Assembly (NCBI GenBank): GCA_947447625.1
Contig: CANFKS010000013.1
Span: forward strand, 1 to 55,114
Source of the DNA: Rhodospirillales bacterium
GTDB lineage: Bacteria > Pseudomonadota > Alphaproteobacteria > Acetobacterales > Acetobacteraceae
Length of the DNA stretch: 55,114 bases
Direction of reading: 5' to 3'
Shown: positions 33,459 to 42,256 of the stretch, one piece after another
Numbering within the stretch: the first letter of the stretch is position 1
Layout: each line of letters begins with the position of its first letter
Made by a program: the position numbers and the translations under genes
Notes under the pieces: generated by a model
Told to the model about the DNA's origin: nothing
Databases searched by the model: none
Seen by the model: only the letters and a program-made list of their open reading frames with translations

Positions 33459-35621
33459 ATGCACGCCCTCACCGGATACACCGATCGCTGGAGCGCGAAG
33501 CAGGGCAGTGCGATCCGCTTCATGGTCTCGAGCAGCGACAACCGCCCCTTCACCCTGCGCTTCGTCCGCCACATCTGCGCCGACCCCAACCCGGCCGGGC
33601 CGGGCTATGCCGAGGTCGCGATGCCCAGCCCGCTCGACGGAACCCATGCCGGCATCGCCCAATCCGCCCATCTCGGCAGTTTCGGCCATCTTGCCGCCCT
33701 GCCGGCCGACCTGCGCGGCGGCGTGCGCCTCGCCGCGACGATCTGGCCGACCACCCCCGCCAAGGGACGCCAAGGCCTGGTCGCGCTGCGCATCGGCGCG
33801 TGGCACCTCGCGCTGACCATCGGCGCCGATGGCACAACCACCGCCGAGGCAACCGCGCCCGATGGCACCATGATCCGCGCCGCCGTGCCGCGCCGCCTGC
33901 ATGTCCGCCGCTGGTATGATGTGGCTGCTGAACTGCGCCATGACGGGCATCTCACCGTCACCCAAACCCCCCATGCCCCGATCGCCGATGCGGGAGACGC
34001 CATGGCCCTGGCTGCGCCGCCGCCATCGGGGGCTGCGGAAATCTTCCTCGCCGCCTTGCCCCCCGACGGCGCCGCCCCGGCCAGCGCCCACTACAACGGC
34101 AAAATCGAGCGTCCCAGCCTGCGCGGCCCCGCGGGCGCTCCGCTCGCCGCCTGGGATTTCACGATCGGCATGGGCAGCCAGATCGCCACCGACACCGGCC
34201 CCCACGCCGCCCACGCCCGCCTCGTCAACCTGCCGACCCGCGCGATGACCGGCTCAACCTGGACCGGCGCCGTGCATGACTGGAAATCCGCCCCGGAGCA
34301 GTACGGCGCCATCCATTTCCATGACGATGACCAGGGGCCGCTGGGCTGGCGGGAAACCTTCGCCCTCGATGTCCCCCCGGACTGGCCGAGCGGGCTCTAC
34401 GCCGCGCATATCGCGAACCGGTCTGGCGAGGACTACATCCCCTTCGTCGTCCGCCCCGCCAAACCGCAAAGCGATGTGGTGCTGCTGGTGCCGACCTTCT
34501 CCTATCAGGTCTATGGCTGCTACGTCCGCCCCGGCCGCGGCGGCGAGATCGCAGCCCGCGCCGCCGCGTGGGGGGCATTGCGGGAGACGCCCGACATGAA
34601 CCCGCAATTCGGCCTCTCCTGCTACAATCACCACGCCGACGGCTCCGGCGTGGCGCTGATGACCCAGGCGCGCCCGATGCTCGACACCAGGCCGCGCCAA
34701 TTCGCCCTGATGGACCCTGTCGCGGGCGGTTCAGGCACCGCGCGCTGGGTCTCGGAGAGCTATATCGACCAGTGGCTGCACAGCATCGGCATGGACCACG
34801 ACGTCATCACCGACCACGACCTGCATGACGAGGGTCTGGCGGCGCTCGCGCCCTATCGCGTGGTGATCGCCGGACAACATCCGGAATACCATTCCGAACG
34901 GATGATGCAGGCCTTCGAAGACCATCTCAAAATCGGCGGTCGCCTGATGTATCTCGGCGGCAACGGCTTCTACTGGCGCGCCGAACCGGCCGCCGATCAG
35001 CCCGAGACGCTGGAGGTCCGCCGCGCCGAGGGCGGCATCCGCGTTTGGGAGGCGATGCCGGGCGAGAGCTACCACCAGTTCGGCGGCGGCTATGGCGGGC
35101 TATGGCGGCGCATCGGGCGCTCCAGCCACAAACTCGTCGGCATCAGCTTCTCCACCCAGGGCCGCCATCTCGGCTTCCCCTATCATTTCATCGACGGCAT
35201 GCAGGACGATCGCGTGGCCTTCATGCGCGAGGGGCTCGACGTCGCCGCAGGGGTGACGTTCGGCACCGCAGGCTTCATGGGCGGCGGCGCCGCGGGCTTC
35301 GAACTCGACAGCGTCAATCCCAAATACGGCACCCCGCCGCACGCCTTGGTGGTCGCCAAAGGCATCGTCATCCATCCCGACTACGCCTGGGTGAACGAGG
35401 ACATGCTGGTCCACCGCCATCCCCTGCCTCAGCAGGACTGGTCCTGCGCCGACATGACGTTCTTTGAAACCCATGCCGGCGGTGCAGTCTTCTCGGTCGG
35501 CTCCATGACCTATGTCGGCAGCCTGATGGTCAATGGCGGCGATACCGCGCTCAGCCGCCTGACCGCCAACGTGGTCCGCCGCTTCGCCGATCCGGCACCC
35601 TTCGTGGTGCCGGACCTGTAA
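33459..35621 (+). CDS. N,N-dimethylformamidase large-subunit homologue, copy A (720 aa)
   Basis: It resembles the large (beta) subunit of N,N-dimethylformamidase. An N-terminal region is followed by a lectin-like domain (about 185-270, with AAWDFTIGMGS and HARLVNLPTRAMTGSTW), then the large C-terminal catalytic domain. The known enzyme binds one iron by two Tyr and one Glu. Candidates here are Y349 (TFSYQVYG), Y389 (CYNHHADGSG) and E476 (QHPEYHSE), with spacings of 40 and 87, close to those I recall for the studied enzyme (41 and 81). No small subunit gene is nearby. It probably hydrolyses an amide. A paralogue lies at 44988. Confidence 0.8.
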   Translation: MHALTGYTDRWSAKQGSAIRFMVSSSDNRPFTLRFVRHICADPNPAGPGYAEVAMPSPLDGTHAGIAQSAHLGSFGHLAALPADLRGGVRLAATIWPTTPAKGRQGLVALRIGAWHLALTIGADGTTTAEATAPDGTMIRAAVPRRLHVRRWYDVAAELRHDGHLTVTQTPHAPIADAGDAMALAAPPPSGAAEIFLAALPPDGAAPASAHYNGKIERPSLRGPAGAPLAAWDFTIGMGSQIATDTGPHAAHARLVNLPTRAMTGSTWTGAVHDWKSAPEQYGAIHFHDDDQGPLGWRETFALDVPPDWPSGLYAAHIANRSGEDYIPFVVRPAKPQSDVVLLVPTFSYQVYGCYVRPGRGGEIAARAAAWGALRETPDMNPQFGLSCYNHHADGSGVALMTQARPMLDTRPRQFALMDPVAGGSGTARWVSESYIDQWLHSIGMDHDVITDHDLHDEGLAALAPYRVVIAGQHPEYHSERMMQAFEDHLKIGGRLMYLGGNGFYWRAEPAADQPETLEVRRAEGGIRVWEAMPGESYHQFGGGYGGLWRRIGRSSHKLVGISFSTQGRHLGFPYHFIDGMQDDRVAFMREGLDVAAGVTFGTAGFMGGGAAGFELDSVNPKYGTPPHALVVAKGIVIHPDYAWVNEDMLVHRHPLPQQDWSCADMTFFETHAGGAVFSVGSMTYVGSLMVNGGDTALSRLTANVVRRFADPAPFVVPDL

Positions 35622-35662
35622 CCCGCTCGGCCAGGCGAGGCTCTACCCGAGCAGCACGGCCT

Positions 35663-36253
35663 TCAATCGAAATCCGCCGCCAATTCGCTGTGCACCCCAT
35701 CCGCCAACACCGCCATATGCCCGTAATGGGGATGGTTGAACCCCAGCGTCACCGGGCTGCCAGCGGCGCGGAAGGCTGCGATTTGTTCGGCAGTGAAGTG
35801 GAAATGGACGAACTGCACGGATGAGGCTTTGCCCTCGGCCGAAGTCCGATCCTGGTCGATCTCCGGCGTGCCAAGGATGCTGTGGTCACCGAAGCGCAAG
35901 AACACGCTTTCCTCGATGCCACCGAGGCGCAGCAGCATGCGCTTGCGCCGGTCGGGATCGTCGATTTCGATCATGAAGGTGGCGGAGAGGTTGCAACCCT
36001 GCGGAACCAGGGGGTTGTAGGCCGTCAATTCGTCCTCGATCTGGCCTTCGCCGCCGCGTTCGATGAACAGCATTTCGTGGATCTGGTGCCACATGGTCTG
36101 CCAGTTCTCGAAATAGAAGGTGACGAAGGGGCCGACCTCGATGCGCCGGTTGCGCTTGATGGCCGTCATCTTGCGGCGCCAATCCGCGCGGACGGCGCCG
36201 TAATCGTCCATCGAGAGAAGGTCCGCGCGTTCGATGGCGTGTTTTTGGGTCAT
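35663..36253 (-). CDS. DUF3501 family protein (196 aa)
   Basis: This is the last gene of a three-gene minus operon, 11 bases after the Fe-S oxidoreductase. Recognisable family features are MTQKHAIERADLLSMDDYGA, the RNRRIEVGPFVTFYFENWQT block, and a conserved C-terminal NHPHYGHMAVL. Proteins of this family occur almost always next to a rubrerythrin and a heterodisulfide-reductase-like Fe-S protein; no biochemical function is established. Its preserved linkage here suggests that it is a component of that redox system, perhaps in peroxide or iron handling. Confidence 0.85.
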   Translation of the reverse strand: MTQKHAIERADLLSMDDYGAVRADWRRKMTAIKRNRRIEVGPFVTFYFENWQTMWHQIHEMLFIERGGEGQIEDELTAYNPLVPQGCNLSATFMIEIDDPDRRKRMLLRLGGIEESVFLRFGDHSILGTPEIDQDRTSAEGKASSVQFVHFHFTAEQIAAFRAAGSPVTLGFNHPHYGHMAVLADGVHSELAADFD

Positions 36254-36264
36254 GCTGGTGTGCC

Positions 36265-37602
36265 TTAGATGCCGTAGGAGCGGGCAACGAGTTGGATCGG
36301 GTGGGTGATGCGTTCGGGCTTGGGGGCATCGCCCGGCAGGCGGTCGATGCCTTGCATGATGTGGACCCCGGCAAGCGGACATTCCGAGGTGACGAAGGAT
36401 TTGCCGGAGTCCCGCGCCGTGCGGGCGACGGGGCGGCCGACCTTGATGGCGGTTTCAAAATACTCGTTCTTGAAGCCCCAGGAGCCGCCATGCCCGGAGC
36501 AGCGCTCGATCACCTGGACGTCGGCTTCGGGCAACAGCCGGAGCATCTCGGCAGCCTTCTGGCCCATATTCTGCGCGCGGGCATGACAGGCCATGTGCAC
36601 CGCAACGCTGCCGCCGATCGGCGCGAGCCCAGGTGCGAGACCTTCCTTCTTGGCGATGTCCACCACGTATTCGGTGATGTCGTAGCTCGCCTTGGCCAGT
36701 GTTTTGATGCTGCTGTCGTCGGGCAGAATCAGCGGCCATTCCGATTTGAGCATCAGCGCGCAGGACGGCACGAGCGCAATCACATCATAGCCCCGGGCAA
36801 TCCAGATCCCGAGTTCGGCCGCGACGTGGCGCGCGCTGTCGGCAACCTTGGCGATCTCGCCTTGTTCGAGCAGCGGCATGCCGCAGCAGCCGGGATAGAC
36901 GATCTGGGTTTCCACACCGTTCAGAGCCAGCACCGCGCGCGCGGCCATGCCGACTGCGGTGTCGTTGTGGTTGCCGTGGCAGGTCGCGTAGATCACCGCC
37001 TTGCGGCCAAAACCGGGCGCATCCCGGTTGATCTCGAGCGGCGTGCGGGCGGCGCGCACTTCAAGGGATTGGCCCTCGAATTTCGGCAAGGCGGCATCGG
37101 GGTGCAGCCCGGCGAACTTCGAGAGCAGCGGGCGGGTCAAGGTATTGGACGTATCCGACGCCCAGTTGGCGATGGGGGCTGCGAGGGAGGCGAGCTTCGC
37201 ATTGCGGTCCATCTTTGCGAGTTCGGCGTCAGCCGCGGTGATTTTCCCCTTCGCCGCCTCGACGGCGCGGTAGCGCAGCATCAGATGCGGGAAGTCAAGA
37301 TTGAAACTATGGGGCGGCACATAGGGACATTTTGTCATATAGCACATGTCACACAACGTGCAGGCATCGACGACGGGCCCAAAATCGGCGCTCTTGACTG
37401 TATCAAGTTCTTCCGAGGGGGCAGCATCAACCAGATCGAACAATTTGGGGAATGAATCGCACAGGTTGAAGCAGCGGCGGCAGCCGTGACAGATATCGAA
37501 AACCCGGCGCAATTCAAGGTCGAGCGCGGCCTCGTCGTAGAACGACGGCTCCTGCCAGGGGATCGGGTGACGGGTGGGGGCCTCGAGGCTGCCTTCGCGC
37601 AT
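36265..37602 (-). CDS. Fe-S oxidoreductase, heterodisulfide reductase-related (445 aa)
   Basis: Two 4Fe-4S ferredoxin sites lie at the N-terminus: C38-C41-C44-C48 (CHGCRRCFNLC) and C81-C84-C87-C92 (CTLCDMCYMTKC). Two cysteine-rich CCG-type domains follow (YPGCCGMP and, in the second, ERCSGHGGSWG). This is the layout of GlpC/HdrD-like proteins, which pass electrons between quinones or thiols and a partner. It lies between rubrerythrin and DUF3501, so it probably supplies electrons to, or takes them from, the rubrerythrin system. There is no signal peptide and no transmembrane segment. Confidence 0.88.
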   Translation of the reverse strand: MREGSLEAPTRHPIPWQEPSFYDEAALDLELRRVFDICHGCRRCFNLCDSFPKLFDLVDAAPSEELDTVKSADFGPVVDACTLCDMCYMTKCPYVPPHSFNLDFPHLMLRYRAVEAAKGKITAADAELAKMDRNAKLASLAAPIANWASDTSNTLTRPLLSKFAGLHPDAALPKFEGQSLEVRAARTPLEINRDAPGFGRKAVIYATCHGNHNDTAVGMAARAVLALNGVETQIVYPGCCGMPLLEQGEIAKVADSARHVAAELGIWIARGYDVIALVPSCALMLKSEWPLILPDDSSIKTLAKASYDITEYVVDIAKKEGLAPGLAPIGGSVAVHMACHARAQNMGQKAAEMLRLLPEADVQVIERCSGHGGSWGFKNEYFETAIKVGRPVARTARDSGKSFVTSECPLAGVHIMQGIDRLPGDAPKPERITHPIQLVARSYGI

Positions 37603-37678
37603 ATGCTGAAATCCGGTCGTACAGGGAAAGAGGGGGCGCAGCGCAAGGCCGCGCGGCAGCAGGCCGAAGCACGCGGGT

Positions 37679-37702
37679 GGGGCCGCCCGGCTGGGCGACC
37701 CC
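37679..37702. terminator. Hairpin between rubrerythrin and Fe-S genes
   Basis: GGGGCCGCCC (37679-37688) pairs with GGGCGACCCC (37693-37702) with one mismatch and a four-base loop. It lies 15 bases after the rubrerythrin stop and could partly end transcription or protect the 3' end, giving more rubrerythrin than the downstream proteins. Confidence 0.45.
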
Positions 37703-37716
37703 GCGGCCGCGTCAGA

Positions 37717-38133
37717 TCAGGCGATCTCGTTCAGAGCGCGCTGGAAACGCCCGGCGTGCGAACGCTCGGCCTTGGCCAGGGTCTCGAACCAATCGGCGAT
37801 CTCGTCGAAGCCTTCCTCGCGGGCAGACCGCGCCATGCCCGGATACATATCTGTGTATTCGTGCGTCTCGCCAGCGACGGCAGCGGCGAGGTTGTCGGAG
37901 GTCTTGCCGATCGGCAAGCCGGTCGCGGGGTCGCCAACAGCCTCAAGGAATTCAAGATGGCCGTGCGCATGGCCGGTTTCGCCTTCGGCGGTCGAGCGGA
38001 ACACCGCGGCGACATCGTTATAGCCTTCGACGTCGGCCTTCTGCGCGAAATACAGATAGCGCCGGTTGGCCTGCGATTCGCCGGCGAACGCGGCTTTGAG
38101 GTTGTCTTCGGTCTTGCTGCCCTTGAGCTGCAT
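37717..38133 (-). CDS. Rubrerythrin, short form without rubredoxin domain (138 aa)
   Basis: This is a four-helix di-iron protein. The iron ligands are the Glu of [18 protein letters not shown], the EGETGH pair, the Glu of [15 protein letters not shown] and the EXXH of AKAERSHAG. The usual C-terminal rubredoxin domain (two CxxC knuckles) is absent, as in the 140-residue class. Rubrerythrins reduce hydrogen peroxide in the cytoplasm and need an electron donor; the adjacent Fe-S protein is the obvious candidate. An AGGAGG ribosome site lies seven bases before the ATG, implying high expression. Confidence 0.93.
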   Translation of the reverse strand: MQLKGSKTEDNLKAAFAGESQANRRYLYFAQKADVEGYNDVAAVFRSTAEGETGHAHGHLEFLEAVGDPATGLPIGKTSDNLAAAVAGETHEYTDMYPGMARSAREEGFDEIADWFETLAKAERSHAGRFQRALNEIA

Positions 38134-38217
38134 CTGGTCCTCCTGAGGAAAAACGGCGGGACACCGCCTCAGGCCACTCTATAGGACAGGCGAGCCGATC
38201 GATCCAATGAAGAGTTT

Positions 38218-38254
38218 CGTTCGCCATGATTGAGGTCTTCGATCATGGCGAACG
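38218..38254. terminator. Perfect 13-bp inverted repeat
   Basis: CGTTCGCCATGAT (38218-38230) is perfectly complementary to ATCATGGCGAACG (38242-38254). It lies 11 bases downstream of the deacylase stop and about 85 bases upstream of the rubrerythrin start on the same strand, so it probably ends the cluster B transport operon. No T-run follows. Confidence 0.55.
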
Positions 38255-38264
38255 CTTGAGCGGA

Positions 38265-39275
38265 TCAGGCGCCGAGGTGGAACAGGCAATCGCCCCGGCT
38301 GGTGCGCCCGGGGATGCGCTTGCACAGCACGATACCGCCGGCCTGAAAGCGCAGTGTCACGGGCGCGAGCCACGGCGTTTCCGGACTATAGATCCGCGCG
38401 GCCGCATCGCCTGCCTCGACGGTCTGCCCGAGTTCGACGAGCGGCTCCCAGACGCCCGATTCGGAGGCGTAGACGAAGTGCTCGGGCCCGACGACGGTGA
38501 CGATCCGGGGTTCCGCCTCGATCGCGATGCGCTCGCTTTCGGGCAGGATCCCGGCATGGACCAGCAGGTTGGTCAGGCCGCAGCGCACGATATGCACCGC
38601 ATCGCGCGTCACAGTGCCGCTGCCCGCGAGTTCGGTGCCCAAAGTGGGAATGCCGAGGCGTTCCGCGCCGCCGGTCAGCGTGTTGTCCTGCCCGGTGCCG
38701 GAGCCGCCGCGGGTGATGTAGTTGATCGGCGCGCCAAAGGCCTGAAGCATGGCGCGCTGCGCGGCGTTGCGCTTTTCGTCGCCGGTCTCCTTCATCAGCG
38801 CGCACGGCACATACATCAGCGACGAGCCGCCCGAATGCAGATCGGCCACAAGATCGGCCTTGGGCAGCAGCGTGCTTTCGATCCAATAGGCGATCTGCTG
38901 GGTCACGCTGCCATCGGGATCGCCGGGGAAGGCGCGGTTGAGATTGACCTCATCGATCGGCGAGGTCCGCCGCCCCGCCATCCCGGCGGGAAAATTCGCC
39001 ATCGGCAGAAGGATCACGCGCCCCTTGATCGCCTCGGGCTGAAGCGTGCGCGCAAGATCGCACAGCGCGACCTGGCCTTCGTATTCATCGCCATGATTGC
39101 CCGAGACGAACACGGCAGTCGGCCCCTCGCCGTTCCTGATGACGACGATGGGGATCGGGATAAACCCGTAGGCCGAGGCATGGACGGAGTGGAACAGACG
39201 GACAAAGCCGGTTTGCTTGCCGTCCTTCTCGAAATCGACTTCGCAGACGAGCCTGGATTTCCTGGGGTCGAGCAT
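38265..39275 (-). CDS. Succinylglutamate desuccinylase / aspartoacylase family deacylase (336 aa)
   Basis: This is a zinc carboxypeptidase-like deacylase. Zinc ligands H61 and E64 are in SGNHGDEYEG and H147 in DLHSGG; a later Glu in GTELAGSGTVTRD is the likely general base, and a beta-barrel tail follows. Such enzymes split N-acyl amino acids (succinyl-Glu, acetyl-Asp) or deacetylate related amides. It is the last gene of the cluster B operon, after the two transporter ATPases, so it probably acts on the imported compound. The start has GAGGA upstream; the frame is open about 60 codons earlier, but that overlaps the ATPase gene. Confidence 0.88.
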   Translation of the reverse strand: MLDPRKSRLVCEVDFEKDGKQTGFVRLFHSVHASAYGFIPIPIVVIRNGEGPTAVFVSGNHGDEYEGQVALCDLARTLQPEAIKGRVILLPMANFPAGMAGRRTSPIDEVNLNRAFPGDPDGSVTQQIAYWIESTLLPKADLVADLHSGGSSLMYVPCALMKETGDEKRNAAQRAMLQAFGAPINYITRGGSGTGQDNTLTGGAERLGIPTLGTELAGSGTVTRDAVHIVRCGLTNLLVHAGILPESERIAIEAEPRIVTVVGPEHFVYASESGVWEPLVELGQTVEAGDAAARIYSPETPWLAPVTLRFQAGGIVLCKRIPGRTSRGDCLFHLGA

Positions 39276-39313
39276 GGGTGACAGATCCTCGCGGGAAAGG
39301 GATGGGAAAAACC

Positions 39314-40315
39314 TTACGGCACCGCCCGCGGTGCGGCAAAGCTGGCCGTCAGATGGCACGCCACGCCATGGCCCGCCCCGGCATCGGTCAGCGCAGGCTC
39401 CGTGCTGCGGCAGATCTCGATCGCATGGGGGCAGCGCGTATGAAACCGGCACCCGCTGGGCGGGTCGAGCGCGCTCGGGATATCGCCGGCAAGATGGGCC
39501 CGCTTGCCGCGCCCGCGGGCAGCGGGGTTGAGCACCGGGACGGCGGCGATCAGCGCCCTTGTGTAGGGGTGCAACGGCGCGCGATAGATGGTGCGCTTCT
39601 CCGCGATCTCCACGACGCGGCCGAGATACATCACCGCGACACGATCCGAGATGTGTTTCACAACACTCAGATCATGGGCGATGAACAGCAGCGTCAGGCC
39701 AAGCTCGCGCTGCAGGTCCTGCAGCAGATTGACGATCTGCGCCTGCACGGAGACATCGAGCGCCGAAACCGGTTCATCGCACACCACAAGCCGCGGCTTG
39801 AGCACAAGGGCGCGCGCGATGCCGACGCGCTGGCGCTGCCCGCCCGAGAATTCATGCGGAAAGCGCAGCGCAGCGCCGGCGGGCAGGCCGACGAGCGACA
39901 GCATCTCCGCCACCTTGCGGCGCGCCTCGGCGTCGGGCCGCGCCCCATGGATCAGCAGCGGCTCCATGATGATGTCTTCCACCGTCATCCGCGGATTGAG
40001 CGCGCCGTACGGGTCCTGGAAGATGATCTGCATGCCGCGGCGGTGGGCGCGCATGGCGCGGGCATCAAGCCCGGTGATCTCATGCCCGTCGAAGGTGATG
40101 GTCCCGTCGGTCGGTTCGATGAGGCGGATCAGCAGGCGGCCGAGCGTGGATTTGCCGCAGCCGGATTCCCCGACCAGGCCCAGCGTCTCGCCCGCCTCGA
40201 TCGAAATATCCACACCATCGACCGCCTTCAGCGGCCGGGTGGCGCGGTTGAAAAACGAGCCGGTTTTGATGGGGAAATACTTGCGCAGCCCCCGGGCCGT
40301 CAGCAGCGCGCTCAT
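39314..40315 (-). CDS. Peptide-type ABC ATPase, DppF class (333 aa)
   Basis: Walker [11 protein letters not shown]-loop [20 protein letters not shown], signature FSGGQRQR, Walker [13 protein letters not shown] and switch His FIAHDLSVV are all present. The C-terminal OppDF extension ([12 protein letters not shown], then a Cys-containing [18 protein letters not shown]) is typical and may bind an Fe-S cluster. It overlaps the upstream ATPase by ATGA, giving the usual D/F heterodimer. It could also serve the ATPase-less permeases of cluster A. Confidence 0.93.
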   Translation of the reverse strand: MSALLTARGLRKYFPIKTGSFFNRATRPLKAVDGVDISIEAGETLGLVGESGCGKSTLGRLLIRLIEPTDGTITFDGHEITGLDARAMRAHRRGMQIIFQDPYGALNPRMTVEDIIMEPLLIHGARPDAEARRKVAEMLSLVGLPAGAALRFPHEFSGGQRQRVGIARALVLKPRLVVCDEPVSALDVSVQAQIVNLLQDLQRELGLTLLFIAHDLSVVKHISDRVAVMYLGRVVEIAEKRTIYRAPLHPYTRALIAAVPVLNPAARGRGKRAHLAGDIPSALDPPSGCRFHTRCPHAIEICRSTEPALTDAGAGHGVACHLTASFAAPRAVP

Positions 40316-41277
40316 GCGTCACCGATCCGGATGCAGGCAGCGCGATGCGCGCCCTCGCCGCCGAGGGGCGGCAAGGCGGTGGTGCAGGCGTCGATCCTCA
40401 GCGCACAGCGCGGCGCGAAGCGACAGCCCGCGGGGCGGCGGCCGGGTTCGGGCAGGCCGCCGGGGATGGCGATCAGGCGCTCGGTGTCCTGTTCCAGGGT
40501 GGGCACGCAGGACAACAGGCCCCTGGTGTAGGGGTGCATCGGGCGGTCGAACAGGCCTCCGACCGGCGCCTCCTCGACGATCCGCCCCGCATACATCACC
40601 ATCACGCGATCGGCGGTCTCCGCGATGACGCCCATATTGTGGGTGATGATCATGATGGCCATGCCGAGTTCGTCGCGCAGGTCCATCAGCAGGTCCAGCA
40701 CCTGGGCCTGGATGGTGACGTCGAGCGCCGTGGTGGGTTCGTCGGCAATCAGGAGCTTGGGGCGGCAGGCAAGGGCCATGGCGATCATGACGCGCTGGCG
40801 CTGGCCGCCGGAGAGTTGGTGCGGATAGTCGCTCAGGCGCTTTTCGGCCGACGGTATGCCGACGCGGTTGAGCATTTCGAGGGCCCGGTCGCGCTGGGCG
40901 CGCGCCGGGATGCCCTCATGGGCGCGGATGGTTTCCATGATCTGCTCGCCGATGGTGAGCACCGGGTTGAGCGAGGTCATCGGCTCCTGAAAGACCATCG
41001 AGATGCCGGCGCCGCGGATGCGTTCCATCCGCATTTCGGACAGGCCCAGCAGTTCCTGGCCGGCGAATTTGACGGAGCCCCCCAGCACCCGCGCCGGCGG
41101 CTTGGGCAGCAGGCCCATCACGGTCAGGGCGGTGACGCTTTTGCCGCTGCCGGATTCACCGACCACGCCGAGGATTTCGCCGGCTTCGATCGTGAGGCTG
41201 ATGTCCTCGATCGCCTTGACCTCGCCGCGCCCGGTCTGAAACGCCGTCGTCAGTCCCCTCACTTCAAGCAGGCTCAT
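40312..41277 (-). CDS. Peptide-type ABC ATPase, DppD class (321 aa)
   Basis: It starts [15 protein letters not shown] and carries Walker [13 protein letters not shown]-loop [20 protein letters not shown], signature LSGGQRQR, Walker [13 protein letters not shown] and the OppD tail with [17 protein letters not shown]. It is separated from the upstream permease by about 100 bases containing an AT-rich palindromic repeat. It pairs with the DppF-class ATPase just downstream. The frame continues open upstream into the repeat, but that part is not coding. Confidence 0.93.
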   Translation of the reverse strand: MSLLEVRGLTTAFQTGRGEVKAIEDISLTIEAGEILGVVGESGSGKSVTALTVMGLLPKPPARVLGGSVKFAGQELLGLSEMRMERIRGAGISMVFQEPMTSLNPVLTIGEQIMETIRAHEGIPARAQRDRALEMLNRVGIPSAEKRLSDYPHQLSGGQRQRVMIAMALACRPKLLIADEPTTALDVTIQAQVLDLLMDLRDELGMAIMIITHNMGVIAETADRVMVMYAGRIVEEAPVGGLFDRPMHPYTRGLLSCVPTLEQDTERLIAIPGGLPEPGRRPAGCRFAPRCALRIDACTTALPPLGGEGAHRAACIRIGDA

Positions 41278-41295
41278 AATCAGGAGACTCCAGCC

Positions 41296-41370
41296 GATAA
41301 AAGTTTTTCTCTGCTTTTTTTCAAAAAAGCAGCGCCTTCTTTTTTTGAACAAAAAGAAACAAAAAAACGC
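41296..41370. repeat. AT-rich quasi-palindromic repeat, copy R1 (diverged)
   Basis: Runs such as AAAAGTTTTTCTCTGCTTTT, TTTCAAAAAAGCAGCGCC and TTCTTTTTTTGAACAAAAAG match copy R2 with several changes. It is the only AT-rich patch for kilobases and sits inside the transport operon, between permease and ATPase genes. It may act as an attenuator or RNA-processing site. Confidence 0.75.
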
Positions 41371-41380
41371 CCCGCCGGTT

Positions 41381-42256
41381 TCATTGCTGTATCCGCAACC
41401 GCGGATCCAGCACATCGCGCAGCCCATCGCCCAGCAGATTGAGCCCCAGCACCGTGATCATCAGCGCAACGCCGGGAATGGTGATGATCCAGTAGCTATC
41501 CGTCATATATTGCCGCCCCTCCGCCATGATGTTCCCCCATGTCGGCGTCGGCGGCACCGCACCCAGGCCAAGGAAGGACAGCGTCGCTTCCGACAACACG
41601 GCATAGGCGAACAGGAACGACAATTGCACGATCAGCGGTGCCATCGCATTGGGCAGGATGTGGCAGCGCAGGATGCGCCAGTGCCCGGCCCCGGCGGCGA
41701 TGGCGGCCTGCACGTATTCCATTTCGCGCAGCACGATCACCGAGGCGCGCACGATGCGCGCGGTGCGCGGGATATAAACAATGGCGAGTGCCAGGATGGC
41801 GTTGAAGGTGGACGGGCCCAGCACGGAGGTGATGCCGATCGCCAGCAGAATGGCGGGAAACGCCATCAGCGCATCGTTGATCCGCATCAGCGCGTTGTCG
41901 ATGCGCGGAAAATAGCCGGCCAGCGCGCCGATCAGGGTACCGAACACCGCGTTGAGCAGCACCACGCAGCCGCCGATCATCATCGACAGCTGCGCCCCCC
42001 AAATCACGCGCGACCACAGCGAGCGGCCGAAATTATCGGTGCCGAAAATGAAATCCGCGCCGGGCGGGCGGAACTTGAAGCGCATGGCGAGCTTGGTCGG
42101 ATCAACCGATGTGATGAACGGCGCCAGCGCGCCTGCGATCACGATGATGCCGAACAGGCACAGCCCCATCACGAACAGCCGGTGATGGAACAGCAGCCCC
42201 AGGGTGATCAGCGCCGGGTGGCGGCGCGGCGTTTCGCGTTCGGCCGCGTCAACCAT
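41381..42256 (-). CDS. Peptide-type ABC permease, DppC class (291 aa)
   Basis: An OppC-like N-terminal segment (FVMGLCLFGIIVIAGALAPF) is followed by FIFGTDNFGRSLWSRVIWGA, the EAA loop AAGAGHWRILRCHILPNAMA and the tail NLLGDGLRDVLDPRLR. The start MVDAAERETPRR overlaps the DppB-type gene by eight bases, showing coupling; the frame is open 12 codons further upstream. It forms the channel with the DppB-class permease. Confidence 0.93.
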   Translation of the reverse strand: MVDAAERETPRRHPALITLGLLFHHRLFVMGLCLFGIIVIAGALAPFITSVDPTKLAMRFKFRPPGADFIFGTDNFGRSLWSRVIWGAQLSMMIGGCVVLLNAVFGTLIGALAGYFPRIDNALMRINDALMAFPAILLAIGITSVLGPSTFNAILALAIVYIPRTARIVRASVIVLREMEYVQAAIAAGAGHWRILRCHILPNAMAPLIVQLSFLFAYAVLSEATLSFLGLGAVPPTPTWGNIMAEGRQYMTDSYWIITIPGVALMITVLGLNLLGDGLRDVLDPRLRIQQ

